A DNA stretch of 64,000 nucleotides from JARLGU01 sp036504535 (lineage in GTDB: Bacteria; Armatimonadota; Armatimonadia; Armatimonadales; Capsulimonadaceae): assembly GCA_036504535.1 (NCBI GenBank), contig DASXUY010000071.1, forward strand, positions 1 through 64,000, in the 5' to 3' direction. Below are positions 7,993-17,801 of this stretch, piece after piece. The position numbers and the translations under genes are program-made. A model generated the notes under the pieces. That model made no database searches, was not told the origin of the DNA, and worked only from the letters and a program-made list of their open reading frames with translations. How positions within the stretch are numbered: the stretch's first letter is position 1; each line of letters opens with the position of its first letter.

Positions 7993-9909
7993 CTACACCT
8001 TCTCGCTTTCCAGCCATGCCAGCACGTCCGCGAAGCGGGCTTCTTCTAGGGCACCGTTCAGAGGGTTGCGACCTAGCCGGGCTCGCGAGATGCCGGGGCT
8101 GGTGAGGCCGCAGAGGAAGCGGGCGGCTTGGCGCGGTTGGGCCAGTGCCTTAGGGTGCGTGATGCGCAGGTCTCGCAGAGCGTCGATATCGAGCGCCCCG
8201 GGCACGTCTACAGCGCCGCTGACAGGCAGCATCTGCTGCGCTTTGCCGGTGCGGCAGTAGGTGCAGTGGCCGCACGGTTCGCTGCGGATTTCGCCGAAGT
8301 GCGCGACGAGGTAGTTGGTCTGGCAGCCGTCGTGCGTCACTAAGTCAATCACCTGCTGCAGCCGCTCCTGCTCAGCTGTCTCGCGGCGCAGATAGCGTCC
8401 CTCAAGCTCTGCTGCGAGCGCGTCCACATCGTGCTCACCGGGAAGCTTGTAGTACCGATGGCGCAGTTCGGACACGCGGGTCATGATCCAGCGGCGCTCC
8501 TCGAGCACCTCCAGCGCTTTCGTGACGCGGCGACGTTCGCGGCCCGTGCGCGCGGAGAACTCGTCCGGTTTCAGCGAGTACCACTTTTTGCCGAACTTCG
8601 ACTTCTGGAACAGGTCTCGCACCAGAGCCGCAGGTTCGCCCTGGAACTGTGCTGTGATCCAGTCCGGGTCCTGCAGCGCCATGAACTCGTAGCCAGCGTA
8701 GAACGGTGTTCCTTGGCGTAGCACGCCGAGGAGTTCGAGGTAGGTTAGCGCCGTCCGCAGCACCAACGAGCGGATATCATAGCGGTACGAGAGGTCGAAC
8801 TGGCTGACATCGAACTCGTCGCCTTGCGACAGTAGCTCGCCGACGAGCCCGCGCAGCGATTCGAATGTGGGCGTGTCTCCGTAGACGAAGTTTTCCAGCG
8901 TCGAGAGGTCGTCAGCGCATGCCAGCATCTCCACCGTCGACGGTTTATCGTCGCGGCCCGCTCTCCCGATCTCCTGGCTGTAGCTCTCCAGGCTTTTGGG
9001 CATGTTGTAGTGGTAAACGTAGCGCACATCGGCCTTGTCTATGCCCATGCCGAACGCGATCGTGGCTACAACGATATGCTTCTCGGACTGCATCCACCAG
9101 TCCTGGACGGCGTGGCGCGCCTCGCTCTCCATGCCCGCGTGGTATGCCTGAGCTTCGAATCCGGCGAGAGTAAGCCCATTCGCAACTCGCTCTGCGGTCT
9201 TTTGCAGGGTAACGTACACGATAGTCGGCCCCGGTGGGCGGCTCCGCAGGCGGGCAACGAGCAGCTTGTCGCGGTCGGGAGCGGAGACAGGCGAAGTCGC
9301 GAGCATCAAGTTGTGGCGATAAAAACCGGTCACGATGGCGGCATTGCTCTCAATGTTGAACGCCTTGCAGATATCGGCCACGACTTCCGGAGTCGCCGTC
9401 GCGGTCAGCGCCAGCACACGCTCCGCGCCGATCTCGCGGGAGATCTCGGCGATCTTGAGGTAGTCGGGCCGAAAGTTGTGCCCCCACTCCGAGATACAGT
9501 GAGCTTCATCCACCGCAAACAGCGATATCTTCGACTGCTTCATGAGCGCGAGAAACCGCTCGTTGTTGAACCGCTCCGGCGCAACATAGAGCAGCCGCAA
9601 CTCCCCCGAGCGAACCTGATCGTTCACCCGGTGCGCCTCGTCGACGCCAAGCGAGCTATCGAGCCGCGCCGCCGCGATCCCGCGCGACTGCAGGAAGTCG
9701 ATCTGGTCCTTCATGAGCGCAATCAGCGGCGAGACGACAACGGTGACGCCATCGAACGACAGCGCGGGCAGCTGGTAGCAGAGCGACTTGCCGCCGCCGG
9801 TCGGGAACACGGCCAGCGCCGCGCCTTTCTCGACGATAGCCTCGATGACGCGCTGCTGCCCGGGCCTGAACTCGCTGAAGCCGAAATATTGCTGTAGAAG
9901 CTGCTGCAT
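7993..9909 (-). CDS. recQ: ATP-dependent DNA helicase RecQ
   Basis: A 3'-5' DNA helicase of superfamily 2 for recombination and repair. From the ATG at 9909 the product is 638 residues. It has Walker A FPTGGGKS (Lys 41), the DEAH box in AVDEAHCISEWGH (about 134), the helicase C-terminal motif YSQEIGRAGRD, and a RecQ zinc-binding region ending in CGHCTYC. The C-terminus is short with no obvious full HRDC domain, as in many short RecQ proteins. An in-frame extension to 10062 exists but reads through repeat-like DNA, and MQQLLQQYFGFSEFRPGQ is the usual family start. It is transcribed alone and converges with the transporter. Confidence 0.93.
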   Translation of the reverse strand: MQQLLQQYFGFSEFRPGQQRVIEAIVEKGAALAVFPTGGGKSLCYQLPALSFDGVTVVVSPLIALMKDQIDFLQSRGIAAARLDSSLGVDEAHRVNDQVRSGELRLLYVAPERFNNERFLALMKQSKISLFAVDEAHCISEWGHNFRPDYLKIAEISREIGAERVLALTATATPEVVADICKAFNIESNAAIVTGFYRHNLMLATSPVSAPDRDKLLVARLRSRPPGPTIVYVTLQKTAERVANGLTLAGFEAQAYHAGMESEARHAVQDWWMQSEKHIVVATIAFGMGIDKADVRYVYHYNMPKSLESYSQEIGRAGRDDKPSTVEMLACADDLSTLENFVYGDTPTFESLRGLVGELLSQGDEFDVSQFDLSYRYDIRSLVLRTALTYLELLGVLRQGTPFYAGYEFMALQDPDWITAQFQGEPAALVRDLFQKSKFGKKWYSLKPDEFSARTGRERRRVTKALEVLEERRWIMTRVSELRHRYYKLPGEHDVDALAAELEGRYLRRETAEQERLQQVIDLVTHDGCQTNYLVAHFGEIRSEPCGHCTYCRTGKAQQMLPVSGAVDVPGALDIDALRDLRITHPKALAQPRQAARFLCGLTSPGISRARLGRNPLNGALEEARFADVLAWLESEKV

Positions 9910-10040
9910 TGTGTTGTCCTGTCCTAGTGATTGTGCGATCTCATCTTCTACACTCAAATCAAACCTCCAAAAGCGGAAAGCGGCGGCGGGAATATCTTTA
10001 TTGTACTGCGCGGATGCGCGGTGTGATGGATTCGATGATG

Positions 10041-10107
10041 CCCATCCGTCAGCCTGGCGCAATCAATCTTGCGCCAGACTGACACCTTCCCGAAGCGGGA
10101 AGGAAAT
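10041..10107 (+). repeat. Family B hairpin repeat, copy 1
   Basis: CCCATCCGTC followed by a long variable stem (GTCAG and TGGCGCAA pairing with TTGCGCCA and CTGAC), then ACC and the constant stem TTCCCG-aag-CGGGAA followed by GGAAAT. It lies upstream of recQ. Other copies are at 11059, 43553 and 46409 (plus) and 46499 and 54971 (minus). Confidence 0.7.
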
Positions 10108-10290
10108 CGGTGTGGGCAATGAGCTGCGCTTCGTTCCCCCGTGGAGTCGTGACGGCTTCGCCGACATTCCCCCGGCGGGTAATCGTAAAAAAGGAGGTGG
10201 GTATGCGTTTTTCATATTTTGTGCTCACTTGTATCAATAACGGTGGATAATGCGCGATAATCTGGCTCATATTATGCGTTCTGGCCTCGA

Positions 10291-10929
10291 TTATCCGTCG
10301 AGTTCTGCTTTATCAGCCCGCTCCAGGAATGCTGCGAGTTGGGCTAGCTCGCCGCGCCGGGATTTCAGGGCGTTGCGTATCTCGGTTTGGGCGCGCTTGT
10401 CACATTGGCCGACGATGTCGATGACGTCGTCGACGAACTTGCGCACTCGTTCCATGCTGTAGATGTCCTTCATGACATGATGGCTGGCGTCGACGTGCTT
10501 GCGGATTTCGGCGAGAGCGCGAATGCGGTCGTGGCCGCTCAGGCTGCCGTTATAAGCGCCTAACAGGCGGACGTAGTTCTGCTCGTAGCTGGTCTTGATG
10601 TCCCAGAGTTTACTACCCGCTTCGGCGGTAAGAAACGGGTTCGTGAGGCTGTTCATCATCGGGTCCGACGAGACCATCTTCTCGTAGGGCAGCTTGCTGT
10701 CGCCATAGATGCGCGCGACTCGCCGGGAAATCGCCGACTGCGACTTGTGCCATCGCTGCGCGATCTCGGTTTGGGTGTAACCATCCTTGACAAGCGCAGC
10801 GAGGAGATCGTCGCTGAGCTCCGGGCACATGCCGCGCGTAGTAGACATGATGCTGCGCGCCATGCGGATGTTGTTCTCGCACTCGTCGAGCAGGGCCTTC
10901 TGCGTTTCCCATTGTGTTTCTTGCGCCAT
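10291..10929 (-). CDS. Helix-turn-helix protein of unknown function
   Basis: A 212-residue soluble protein. Residues about 42-75 (LLAALVKDGYTQTEIAQRWHKSQSAI) form a clear helix-turn-helix of the resolvase/sigma-like kind. The rest is charged and helical, ending in a likely coiled coil (RGELAQLAAFLERADKAEL). A GGAGG ribosome site lies 8 nt before the ATG. The HTH plus helical tail is reminiscent of small terminase subunits or transposon-associated regulators. No phage gene is nearby, so the function is not assigned. The genes around it are unrelated and the flanks are repeat-rich, consistent with an accessory gene. Confidence 0.75.
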   Translation of the reverse strand: MAQETQWETQKALLDECENNIRMARSIMSTTRGMCPELSDDLLAALVKDGYTQTEIAQRWHKSQSAISRRVARIYGDSKLPYEKMVSSDPMMNSLTNPFLTAEAGSKLWDIKTSYEQNYVRLLGAYNGSLSGHDRIRALAEIRKHVDASHHVMKDIYSMERVRKFVDDVIDIVGQCDKRAQTEIRNALKSRRGELAQLAAFLERADKAELDG

Positions 10930-11593
10930 CGTATTAGCCTCCAGTTCGGGTTGGTGCGGTGAGTCGACTAAAACTGCGCCTCATCGCTAATGTCGTTTCC
11001 TTATGGTTATATTATATACGAACATATGTTCATTTGTAAAGGGGTGTTTGGGGAAATTCCCATCCGTCACTCGCCGAGACGAGTGCCACCTTCCCGCAGC
11101 GGGAAGGAAATTTGTGGCTAACCCGAAGGCAGATGTGTTGGTGTCAATAACGGCGGTTGACAACATGGTGGCGGGAGGTGCGGGCTATGGCGCGGGTCAT
11201 GGGGCGTGCATCCGCTGAAGCGGTGCCTATGGAGACCAGATCGCCCGTTGGGCTAGGAGCGTCTGCGGCGGGTTGGCGACACGATGCCCGACGTTTCCGT
11301 AGGTTGATCGAATAGTTACCACCACGGCTTGAAAGCCATGGCTAGTTGGTCTCCGACCCACAAGAAGGTGGCAGAGTGTGGACCGGGTTTTCCCTCGTTG
11401 CAATATGTACGGTTTAGTGAAGTCAATTCGATAAACCTACGGCCCTTAAGAGCTTGAACGTACCGTACATAAGAATGTTGGACATAAAAATGTGCGTGCA
11501 CTCGGAGACGGAGTGCGCTATGCAGCGATTGGCGATGGTGTTGTGGGGCTCGTAGTCAACCAAAGTAGCAGCACCAAGATAGTCCGCCCTCCG
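10930..11593. other. Gene-poor stretch with dispersed repeats
   Basis: No convincing coding sequence. It contains an AT-rich promoter-like segment near 11005-11040 (for the HTH gene), family B copy 2 at 11059-11110, and the sequence at 11208-11240 that recurs inverted at 12413-12440 and 39148-39175 (consensus CAGGCACCGMTTCAKCGGAT). Confidence 0.5.
11059..11110 (+). repeat. Family B hairpin repeat, copy 2
   Basis: CCATCCGT, variable stem CACTCG/CGAGTG, then CCTTCCCG-cag-CGGGAAGG and AAA. Compared with copy 1 the first stem is different in sequence but still pairs, while the second stem is constant. Confidence 0.75.
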
Positions 11594-12283
11594 TTACTCA
11601 ACGGCGCCGCGCTTGTGGAGATATTCAGCAATAAGTGCTTGGGACTGTTCCCTAGCCATAGCCAACGGGGTTCGCCCGAAGTAGTCTCTCGTATTCAACC
11701 CCGCCCTATTATCCAGCAGGAGCGCCGCCAAAGCAATGTGACCGCCCGAAGCAGCACAGTGCAATGGAGTTATGCCTGACTGCCCTCCTTCGACGCTAGC
11801 TCCTTTTGCGAGCAGAAACTTTGCAACCTCAAAATGTCCAGAATAGGAAGCTCTGTGGAGCGGTGAATCTTGGTGAATATGCTTGCCGTTAACATCGGCC
11901 CCACGATTGATGAGTAATACCACCATCTTCAAGTGACCGCTAGCTGCGGCACCCGCAAGAGCAGTATGCCACCCTCCGTCGGTGGCTTCAATCTCCGCGC
12001 CATTATTCAGCAGAAACTCCGCGATATCAGTTTGGCCCCTGTGAGCTGCCACTATCAATGGCGTGGATCCATCATAACCATTTGCCTGGTTTATGTTAGC
12101 GCCAGCATTGACTAGATGTCGGACATTTTCGAGATTATGAGCATCAATCGCATTCTCAAGAGCCGACGTATCGGTGTGCGTCGTATTTACGTCCGCCCCT
12201 AGCGAAATAAGGGCGCGCAGTTGTTCAACTGTCCCCTCGAACGCCGTCTCGGCTAACGCTCTATCCAGTTCCCCTTGGTTCAT
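11594..12283 (-). CDS. Ankyrin-repeat protein
   Basis: A 229-residue protein made almost entirely of six to seven ankyrin repeats (consensus TPLhxAAxxGHxxhAxxLLxxGAxhN), for example STPLIVAAHRGQTDIAEFLL and ITPLHCAASGGHIALAALLL. No signal peptide, membrane segment or catalytic domain is visible, so it is probably a cytoplasmic protein-binding scaffold. The ATG at 12283 has only a weak ribosome site. It stands alone between repeat-rich stretches. The binding partner is unknown. Confidence 0.85.
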   Translation of the reverse strand: MNQGELDRALAETAFEGTVEQLRALISLGADVNTTHTDTSALENAIDAHNLENVRHLVNAGANINQANGYDGSTPLIVAAHRGQTDIAEFLLNNGAEIEATDGGWHTALAGAAASGHLKMVVLLINRGADVNGKHIHQDSPLHRASYSGHFEVAKFLLAKGASVEGGQSGITPLHCAASGGHIALAALLLDNRAGLNTRDYFGRTPLAMAREQSQALIAEYLHKRGAVE

Positions 12284-12457
12284 ATTCGAGTCCGATCACA
12301 CCTTGCCGCTTGATGCTTTGTAGGGCTTAATTTTACCTGAGTGCCTCCCACGGCACCAAGCCGCCAAGCTCAACGCGTGCGCCACAAATCTCAGCCCAGA
12401 GGGCGCTCTGCACTTCACAGGCACCGCTTCAGCGGATGCAGTACGGAATCGGCCTTC

Positions 12458-13351
12458 CTACCGCCCCGCTATGATCATCAGCCCCAACCCTGCGAGCCCC
12501 AATGTGATCGCCACCGTTTCCCGTGCCTGGAAGCGCTCCTTTAGCACCAGCAGGCTGTAGAGTGAGAAGCTTATGATGGTGCTTCCGCACGCCAGCGGGT
12601 AGCAGATGCCGACGATTCCGTAGCGTTGGAGGATATCCATGCACGGGAAGATGATCATCTGCGCCGTGAATACGAAAGCGGAGCTTAACAGTCCCAAGAG
12701 CACCGTCGCGCGTGTGACGCGCTGCTTTGTGAATGCAGCCACGAGTCCGTTGACCGCGAAGACGCCGGTGAACGAGAGCGCGACCCGCAGGTGGTGCGTG
12801 TCGGTCCAGTTCGGCCACCGCGACGGCACCGTGGTAAGCGTTTGCCCCACGCCGTTTGCTACAAACATGGTGAGCACGAGCGGCAGCCAGGTAGACGCTG
12901 TCGCAAGTTCGCTGCGTGACGTTTTCGCGGCCCCCAGTATCGCCACGGTGGCGAGCAGGCAGCAGACGCCGACAATCTTGCTTGCTGGCGGCGAATCGTG
13001 CCAGATCGCAAGGCCCGCGAGGAACGGGATCGCCATCGCAGACTGTGCGATGGTCCACGCGACGGCGTTGTGACCGCGCACCATCGCCGTGATCATCAGT
13101 TGCTGATAGAACCCGGTGAACGCGCCCCCGACCACCATGAGCGCCACCAACTCCGGCAACCGGGAGGTCGCATCGACGCTCACGCCATGCCAATCGCGGA
13201 CACCGAGCCACGAGAAGAAGAAGCTAAAACCGGTGGCGCACGCAAGGAACGCAAGCGTGCTGTCTCCCGATTTCGCGACCCGACTATAGATGGTCCCGCT
13301 CGATGCCCATAGAACCCCCACGACAACGCACAACAGCAACCCGACAATCAT
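12458..13351 (-). CDS. EamA/DMT-type membrane permease
   Basis: A 297-residue hydrophobic protein with about ten transmembrane helices in two halves. This is typical of drug/metabolite transporter (EamA) permeases (IVGLLLCVVVGVLWASSG at the start, AIPFLAGLAIWHDSPPASKI and LVLKERFQARETVAITLGLA at the ends of the halves). The LKERF-ETV segment before the last helix is characteristic of the fold. It could move a sugar, amino acid or other small metabolite; the substrate cannot be inferred. It is monocistronic, followed by a short repeat-containing gap before the ankyrin gene. Confidence 0.85.
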   Translation of the reverse strand: MIVGLLLCVVVGVLWASSGTIYSRVAKSGDSTLAFLACATGFSFFFSWLGVRDWHGVSVDATSRLPELVALMVVGGAFTGFYQQLMITAMVRGHNAVAWTIAQSAMAIPFLAGLAIWHDSPPASKIVGVCCLLATVAILGAAKTSRSELATASTWLPLVLTMFVANGVGQTLTTVPSRWPNWTDTHHLRVALSFTGVFAVNGLVAAFTKQRVTRATVLLGLLSSAFVFTAQMIIFPCMDILQRYGIVGICYPLACGSTIISFSLYSLLVLKERFQARETVAITLGLAGLGLMIIAGR

Positions 13352-14160
13352 AACGTCACTACCCTAACCAACCAGCGTGTCGCTGGCCCAATGCCTCTTG
13401 ACCATCAGGGCGGGTTATTCCTGTTGGGATCGGCAATCCAGGGTGAAATTAACGCATGTTTGGTAGATCGCCGGATATGCCACGCAGAAGCGTTGTTGCG
13501 GCATTACCTCACCCCCGGCCCCTCTCCTTGGAAAGGCGAGGGGTGAAAGAGAAGATTAAGCCACTGCAAAAAGTTCTTATCTTTCCCCCGCCTCCATATC
13601 GTAGGAGAGGGGGAAAAGGTTGTATCACATTTGAAATGTGCCCAACGCCATGGGCCGACGAGAGCCTGGCGACTGAAGGCGCGGCTGGGAAATGCAGATC
13701 GGCGGCCTTCGCCGACTCGGAAAGGAGCCGCAAAGCGGCTTCGGGGGCGCCCGCAGGGGTTGGCGCGAAATGTCCGCGAAGGGAATACCTCACCCCCAAA
13801 CCCCTCTCCTAGGATAATGAGAGGGGAGTAAGAAAGAATATCGGCCGAGAGCCTGGCGACTTAAGGCGCGGCTGGGAAAAGCGGATCGTCGCCTTCGCCG
13901 ACTTGGAAGGGAGAGGGGCAAAAGGAGACATAGACGCATCTGATCAGCCGTTCGGAATCATTGGCCCGCAGGTGCAACCTGATAAGGAATTGGATCCCAC
14001 GCGCGACTAGATTGCGATTCACTCGAAACAGCCTAGTCGAATCATAGATATTTCCGTAACAGGCGTTCATAATGGTTGCATAACACGCGAATCATTCGCT
14101 GATGATGTACGTCCTGAAGTCCTACGCGCCAGAAATCCAGTCTCTGGCACAACTCTTTCT
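13352..14160. other. Repeat-filled non-coding region upstream of acnA
   Basis: No gene seen. It holds CTCACCCCC/CTCTCC-type hairpin repeats at 13506-13548, 13569-13617 and 13787-13832. It also holds a direct repeat of about 65 bp: 13664-13720 and 13850-13907 share GAGCCTGGCGACT, GGCGCGGCTGGGAAA and CCTTCGCCGACT. The block looks like a nest of small mobile elements. Confidence 0.55.
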
Positions 14161-14200
14161 GCGCCGTCCGCGGCGCGATAAGGGTCCAGGCTCTGCCTGG
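14161..14200 (+). repeat. Two-hairpin dispersed repeat, family A copy 3
   Basis: GCGCCG-tccg-CGGCGC (14161-14176), linker with AAGGGT, then CCAGGC-tct-GCCTGG (14186-14200). Stem 2 is CCAGGC/GCCTGG here against CCAGCG/CGCTGG in copy 1. It ends about 18 nt before the acnA ribosome site. Confidence 0.78.
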
Positions 14201-14229
14201 GTCCAAAAATCCGCACTCGAGGTATGAAA

Positions 14230-17061
14230 ATGAACAGCTTCGGCACCCGTACCACCCTGACGGTCGGCGGCCAGGATTATGAGATCTATCGACTGCCATC
14301 CCTACCCGGCGTCGACATCTCGAAACTGCCGTTTTCCCTGAAGGTTCTGCTAGAGAACCTGCTCCGCTGCGAGGACGGCAATACCGTCAAAGCGGATGAC
14401 ATTGTCGCCCTTTCAAACTGGGATCCGGCAGCCATTCCCGACCGCGAGATCGCGTTCATGCCTGCCCGCGTGCTGCTGCAGGACTTCACCGGTGTCCCCG
14501 CCATGGTCGACCTCGCTGCAATGCGCGATGCGATGGCGCGACTCGGCACGGACCCGTCCAAGATCAACCCACTGCAGCCCGCCGAGATGGTGATCGACCA
14601 CTCTGTCCAGGTTGACGCATACGGCACCGACCGCGCTATCGATATCAACGCGTCGCTGGAGTTCGAGCGCAACCGTGAGCGGTACGCGTTCCTCCGATGG
14701 GGCCAGACGGCGTTCGAGAACTTCAAGGTTGTGCCGCCTGACACGGGTATTGTGCACCAGGTAAACGTCGAATACCTCGCCCGGGTCGCGTTCACCAACC
14801 CACGCGCAGGCGCCACCACACAGATCTATCCCGACACGCTTGTCGGCACCGACAGCCACACCACCATGGTGAACGGCCTTGGAGTGCTCGGCTGGGGCGT
14901 CGGCGGTATCGAAGCCGAGGCCGCGCTGCTTGGTCAGCCGCTCTCGATGCTGATCCCGCAGGTCATCGGCTTCAAGCTTGACGGCAACCTGCCGGAAGGC
15001 TCAACCGCCACCGACCTCGTGCTCACAGTGACCCAGATGCTCCGCGCCAAGGGTGTCGTCGGCAAGTTCGTCGAGTTCTACGGCCCCGGTCTTGCCGGTC
15101 TGTCAATCGCCGACCGCTCAACCATCGCCAACATGGCCCCCGAATACGGCGCGACGTGCGGCATCTTCCCGGTCGACGAGCAGACCCTCGCCTACCTGCG
15201 GCTTACCGGACGCAGCGAAGAGCAGATCGCGCTGGTCGAAGCGTACACCAAGGAGCAGGGCCTGTTCCACACGTCGGCGACGCCCGAAGCCGTCTACACC
15301 GATTCGCTCCAGCTTGATCTCGCCGATGTTGTCCCGAGCATTGCCGGACCCAAGCGCCCGCAGGACCGAGTCTTGCTGACCGCCGCCAAGGCATCGTTCG
15401 AAGAGGCCATGGCGACATTCAACGCCACCCCGAAGAGCAAGCCCGTTCAGCTGGCTGTCGCCGCTGTCCAGAGCGCGGTGCAGGCGATCGCCGACAAGGT
15501 GACCGGCGCTGTCGCCAGCGCCACTGGAGCCGACAAGCCTGCCGAACCAACCGCCGAGGAGCAGGAAGCCGACAACGAGGGCATGCGTCCGTCCGGTTCG
15601 GTCCTCAGCGCCGAGCAGTGCGAAGAGGTGCTGTCCAACGGTTCCGTCGTGATCGCAGCTATCACCAGCTGTACGAACACATCGAACCCGTCGGTCATGC
15701 TTGCCGCTGGCCTGCTGGCCAAGAAGGCGGTCGAAGCTGGGCTGCACGCTAAGCCCTGGGTAAAAACATCGCTCGCCCCCGGGTCTAAGGTCGTCACCGA
15801 GTACTACAACAAGGCGGGTCTCACACCGTATCTCGACAAGCTGGGCTTCAACACGGTTGGCTACGGGTGTACCACCTGTATCGGCAACTCTGGCCCGCTT
15901 CCCGAAGAGGTCACGCAGGCTATCGAGAAGAAGGGGCTGGTCGTCTGCTCCGTTCTTTCCGGTAACCGCAACTTCGAAGGGCGTATCAACTCCGAAGTCA
16001 AGGCCAACTACCTCATGTCCCCGCCGCTGGTTGTGGCATACGCCCTCGCCGGACGCATGGACATCGACCTGTACAACGAGCCTCTCGCAATCAGCGATAG
16101 CGGCAAGCCGGTCTACCTGAAGGACATCTGGCCGTCGAACCTCGAAGTCCAGGACACAGTCGCCAGCGCCATCCAGGCGGAGATGTACACCAACACCTAC
16201 GGCAGCGTCTACGATGGCGACGCGCACTGGCAGGAGCTTCAGATCCCCACCGGTGAGCGGTTCACATGGGAGCCTGACTCGACCTATGTGAAGGAGCCGC
16301 CGTACTTTGTCGGTCTCACCAAGGAAGCCCCGACATCGGTGCCCGAGATCACCGGCGCGAAAGTGCTGCTGGTCCTCGGCCACTCCATCACCACCGACCA
16401 CATCTCGCCTGCCGGTTCTATCAAGGCCAACCAGCCTGCCGGTCAGTACCTGATCGAGCACGGTGTGGCGCCCAAGGACTTCAACTCCTACGGCTCCCGA
16501 CGCGGCAACCACGAGGTCATGGTGCGCGGCACATTCGCCAATGTCCGCCTCCGCAACCAACTCGCCCCCGGGACCGAGGGCGGCTTCACGACCTACCTGC
16601 CAACCGGCGAAGTGATGTCGATCTTCAACGCGTCCGCCTTGTACCAGGCGTCGAAGACCCCGCTCGTGATCCTCGCGGGCAAGGAATACGGCAGCGGCTC
16701 CAGCCGCGACTGGGCGGCCAAAGGCCCGCGCCTGCTGGGCGTCAACGCCGTGATCGCCGAGAGCTACGAGCGCATCCACCGCAGCAACCTGGTCGGCATG
16801 GGCATCCTGCCGCTGCAGTATGAAGCGGGCACGACCGCCGAGTCGCTAGGGCTGACCGGCCACGAAACGTTCGATATCGTCGGCCTCACCAACGGCGTCG
16901 CTTCGTTCTTCGCCACCGGCCGCAAGCTCAAGGTCCGCGCGACCAAGGCCGACGGCACCGTCACCGAGTTCGACACGGTGGTGCGTATCGACACGGACCA
17001 GGAAGTGCGCTACTACCTGAACGGCGGGATCCTGCAGTTCGTGCTGCGGAGCTTGTTGTAA
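14230..17061 (+). CDS. acnA: Aconitate hydratase (aconitase A)
   Basis: Interconverts citrate and isocitrate in the TCA cycle, carrying a [4Fe-4S] cluster. Cluster cysteines lie in SCTNTSNP (about residue 480) and YGCTTCIGNSG (about 546 and 549). The substrate-loop motif GSGSSRDWAAKGP and C-terminal swivel domain are present. The product is 943 residues, longer than the usual roughly 890, mainly because of an Ala/Pro/Glu-rich linker at about 395-455 before the cysteine motif. Start: GAGG at 14219-14222 is 7 nt before the ATG at 14230; an ATG two codons earlier is too close to it. The last 200 codons and the terminator are repeated at 21.1-21.8 kb (see findings). Confidence 0.96.
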   Translation: MNSFGTRTTLTVGGQDYEIYRLPSLPGVDISKLPFSLKVLLENLLRCEDGNTVKADDIVALSNWDPAAIPDREIAFMPARVLLQDFTGVPAMVDLAAMRDAMARLGTDPSKINPLQPAEMVIDHSVQVDAYGTDRAIDINASLEFERNRERYAFLRWGQTAFENFKVVPPDTGIVHQVNVEYLARVAFTNPRAGATTQIYPDTLVGTDSHTTMVNGLGVLGWGVGGIEAEAALLGQPLSMLIPQVIGFKLDGNLPEGSTATDLVLTVTQMLRAKGVVGKFVEFYGPGLAGLSIADRSTIANMAPEYGATCGIFPVDEQTLAYLRLTGRSEEQIALVEAYTKEQGLFHTSATPEAVYTDSLQLDLADVVPSIAGPKRPQDRVLLTAAKASFEEAMATFNATPKSKPVQLAVAAVQSAVQAIADKVTGAVASATGADKPAEPTAEEQEADNEGMRPSGSVLSAEQCEEVLSNGSVVIAAITSCTNTSNPSVMLAAGLLAKKAVEAGLHAKPWVKTSLAPGSKVVTEYYNKAGLTPYLDKLGFNTVGYGCTTCIGNSGPLPEEVTQAIEKKGLVVCSVLSGNRNFEGRINSEVKANYLMSPPLVVAYALAGRMDIDLYNEPLAISDSGKPVYLKDIWPSNLEVQDTVASAIQAEMYTNTYGSVYDGDAHWQELQIPTGERFTWEPDSTYVKEPPYFVGLTKEAPTSVPEITGAKVLLVLGHSITTDHISPAGSIKANQPAGQYLIEHGVAPKDFNSYGSRRGNHEVMVRGTFANVRLRNQLAPGTEGGFTTYLPTGEVMSIFNASALYQASKTPLVILAGKEYGSGSSRDWAAKGPRLLGVNAVIAESYERIHRSNLVGMGILPLQYEAGTTAESLGLTGHETFDIVGLTNGVASFFATGRKLKVRATKADGTVTEFDTVVRIDTDQEVRYYLNGGILQFVLRSLL

Positions 17062-17133
17062 GAAGCCGGGGAGGAAGACCTCATCCCCCGGCCCCTTCTC
17101 CTAGGATAAGGAGAAGGGGAGACGGAGTTGGTG

Positions 17134-17173
17134 CCGGCCCCCGTGCGTTTTGCACGGGGGCCGGTGTTTGTTT
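17134..17173 (+). terminator. Rho-independent terminator of acnA
   Basis: A perfect 13-bp stem CCGGCCCCCGTGC/GCACGGGGGCCGG (17134-17146 and 17152-17164) with a GTTTT loop, followed by TGTTTGTTT. Confidence 0.85.
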
Positions 17174-17801
17174 CGCGACCACGCGCATGTCAGCCTTCCG
17201 CCCAATGCGCTATTACAACGCACAGACTGATCGACGTGTGTGGTCGGGGCTGGTGTGAAGCTTAGCTAAAAGCAAGCCACCGCTGGCCGGTCGTTGCGTT
17301 GCAAATTCCGCAGTGTGATTCTGTTTTTTGCGCAACACTTTTTTCTCTCCTTCAAATCAGCGATAACGGTCGAATAACCTAGAAAGTCGCTTGCAACTAC
17401 TGCGCAACGGAGCGCAAAATTGTAAGCGAAAACGCCAAGTTGCGGGCTTGTAGCCACGCTGTAACTCACGCCCGATCCGTTAAGCGTTATACAAACATAT
17501 ATTACTATATTTAGTTCATTTAGCCAATGATTATTTCTTTTTGTACTTTGTGAGTTTTGGGGGTCGAACCACCCGCCCGGTAGGTGTGTCGTCCAAAGGA
17601 TTGGCTATCCTATGCTAATCCCAAGCCGCGAAATTGCGACTTGCGAAACAGATGGAGATTGCACACTATTAATGTTCGGCGATATTGGACATGGAAGTTG
17701 CTGCTGTATATGGTATGGAACAGCAGCGCACGAGGCAAAGGGGCAGCGAGCTATCATCGATGAAGTGTGCACAGTCGCGGAGGTGGCTGGCAAAACGATA
17801 G
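17174..17801. other. AT-richer non-coding left part of the island
   Basis: About 630 bp between the acnA terminator and the island operon. Base composition drops visibly (for example AT-rich 17490-17560). Short overlapping open frames at 17266-17469 and 17605-17836 show no recognisable domain, so I do not call them genes. No integrase, att-like short repeat or tRNA was found. Confidence 0.5.

Noticed and set aside
15118..16779. 553-residue open frame on the minus strand opposite acnA
   Set aside because: Shadow of the GC-rich aconitase gene; the composition is Arg/Gly/Asp/Val-rich without any domain, and it lies fully inside a certain gene.
17548..17580. T-arm-like GGTTCGA sequence on the minus strand suggesting a tRNA
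   Set aside because: The flanking bases do not form the 5-bp T stem, and no anticodon or acceptor stem could be found; an island insertion at a tRNA is therefore not supported.
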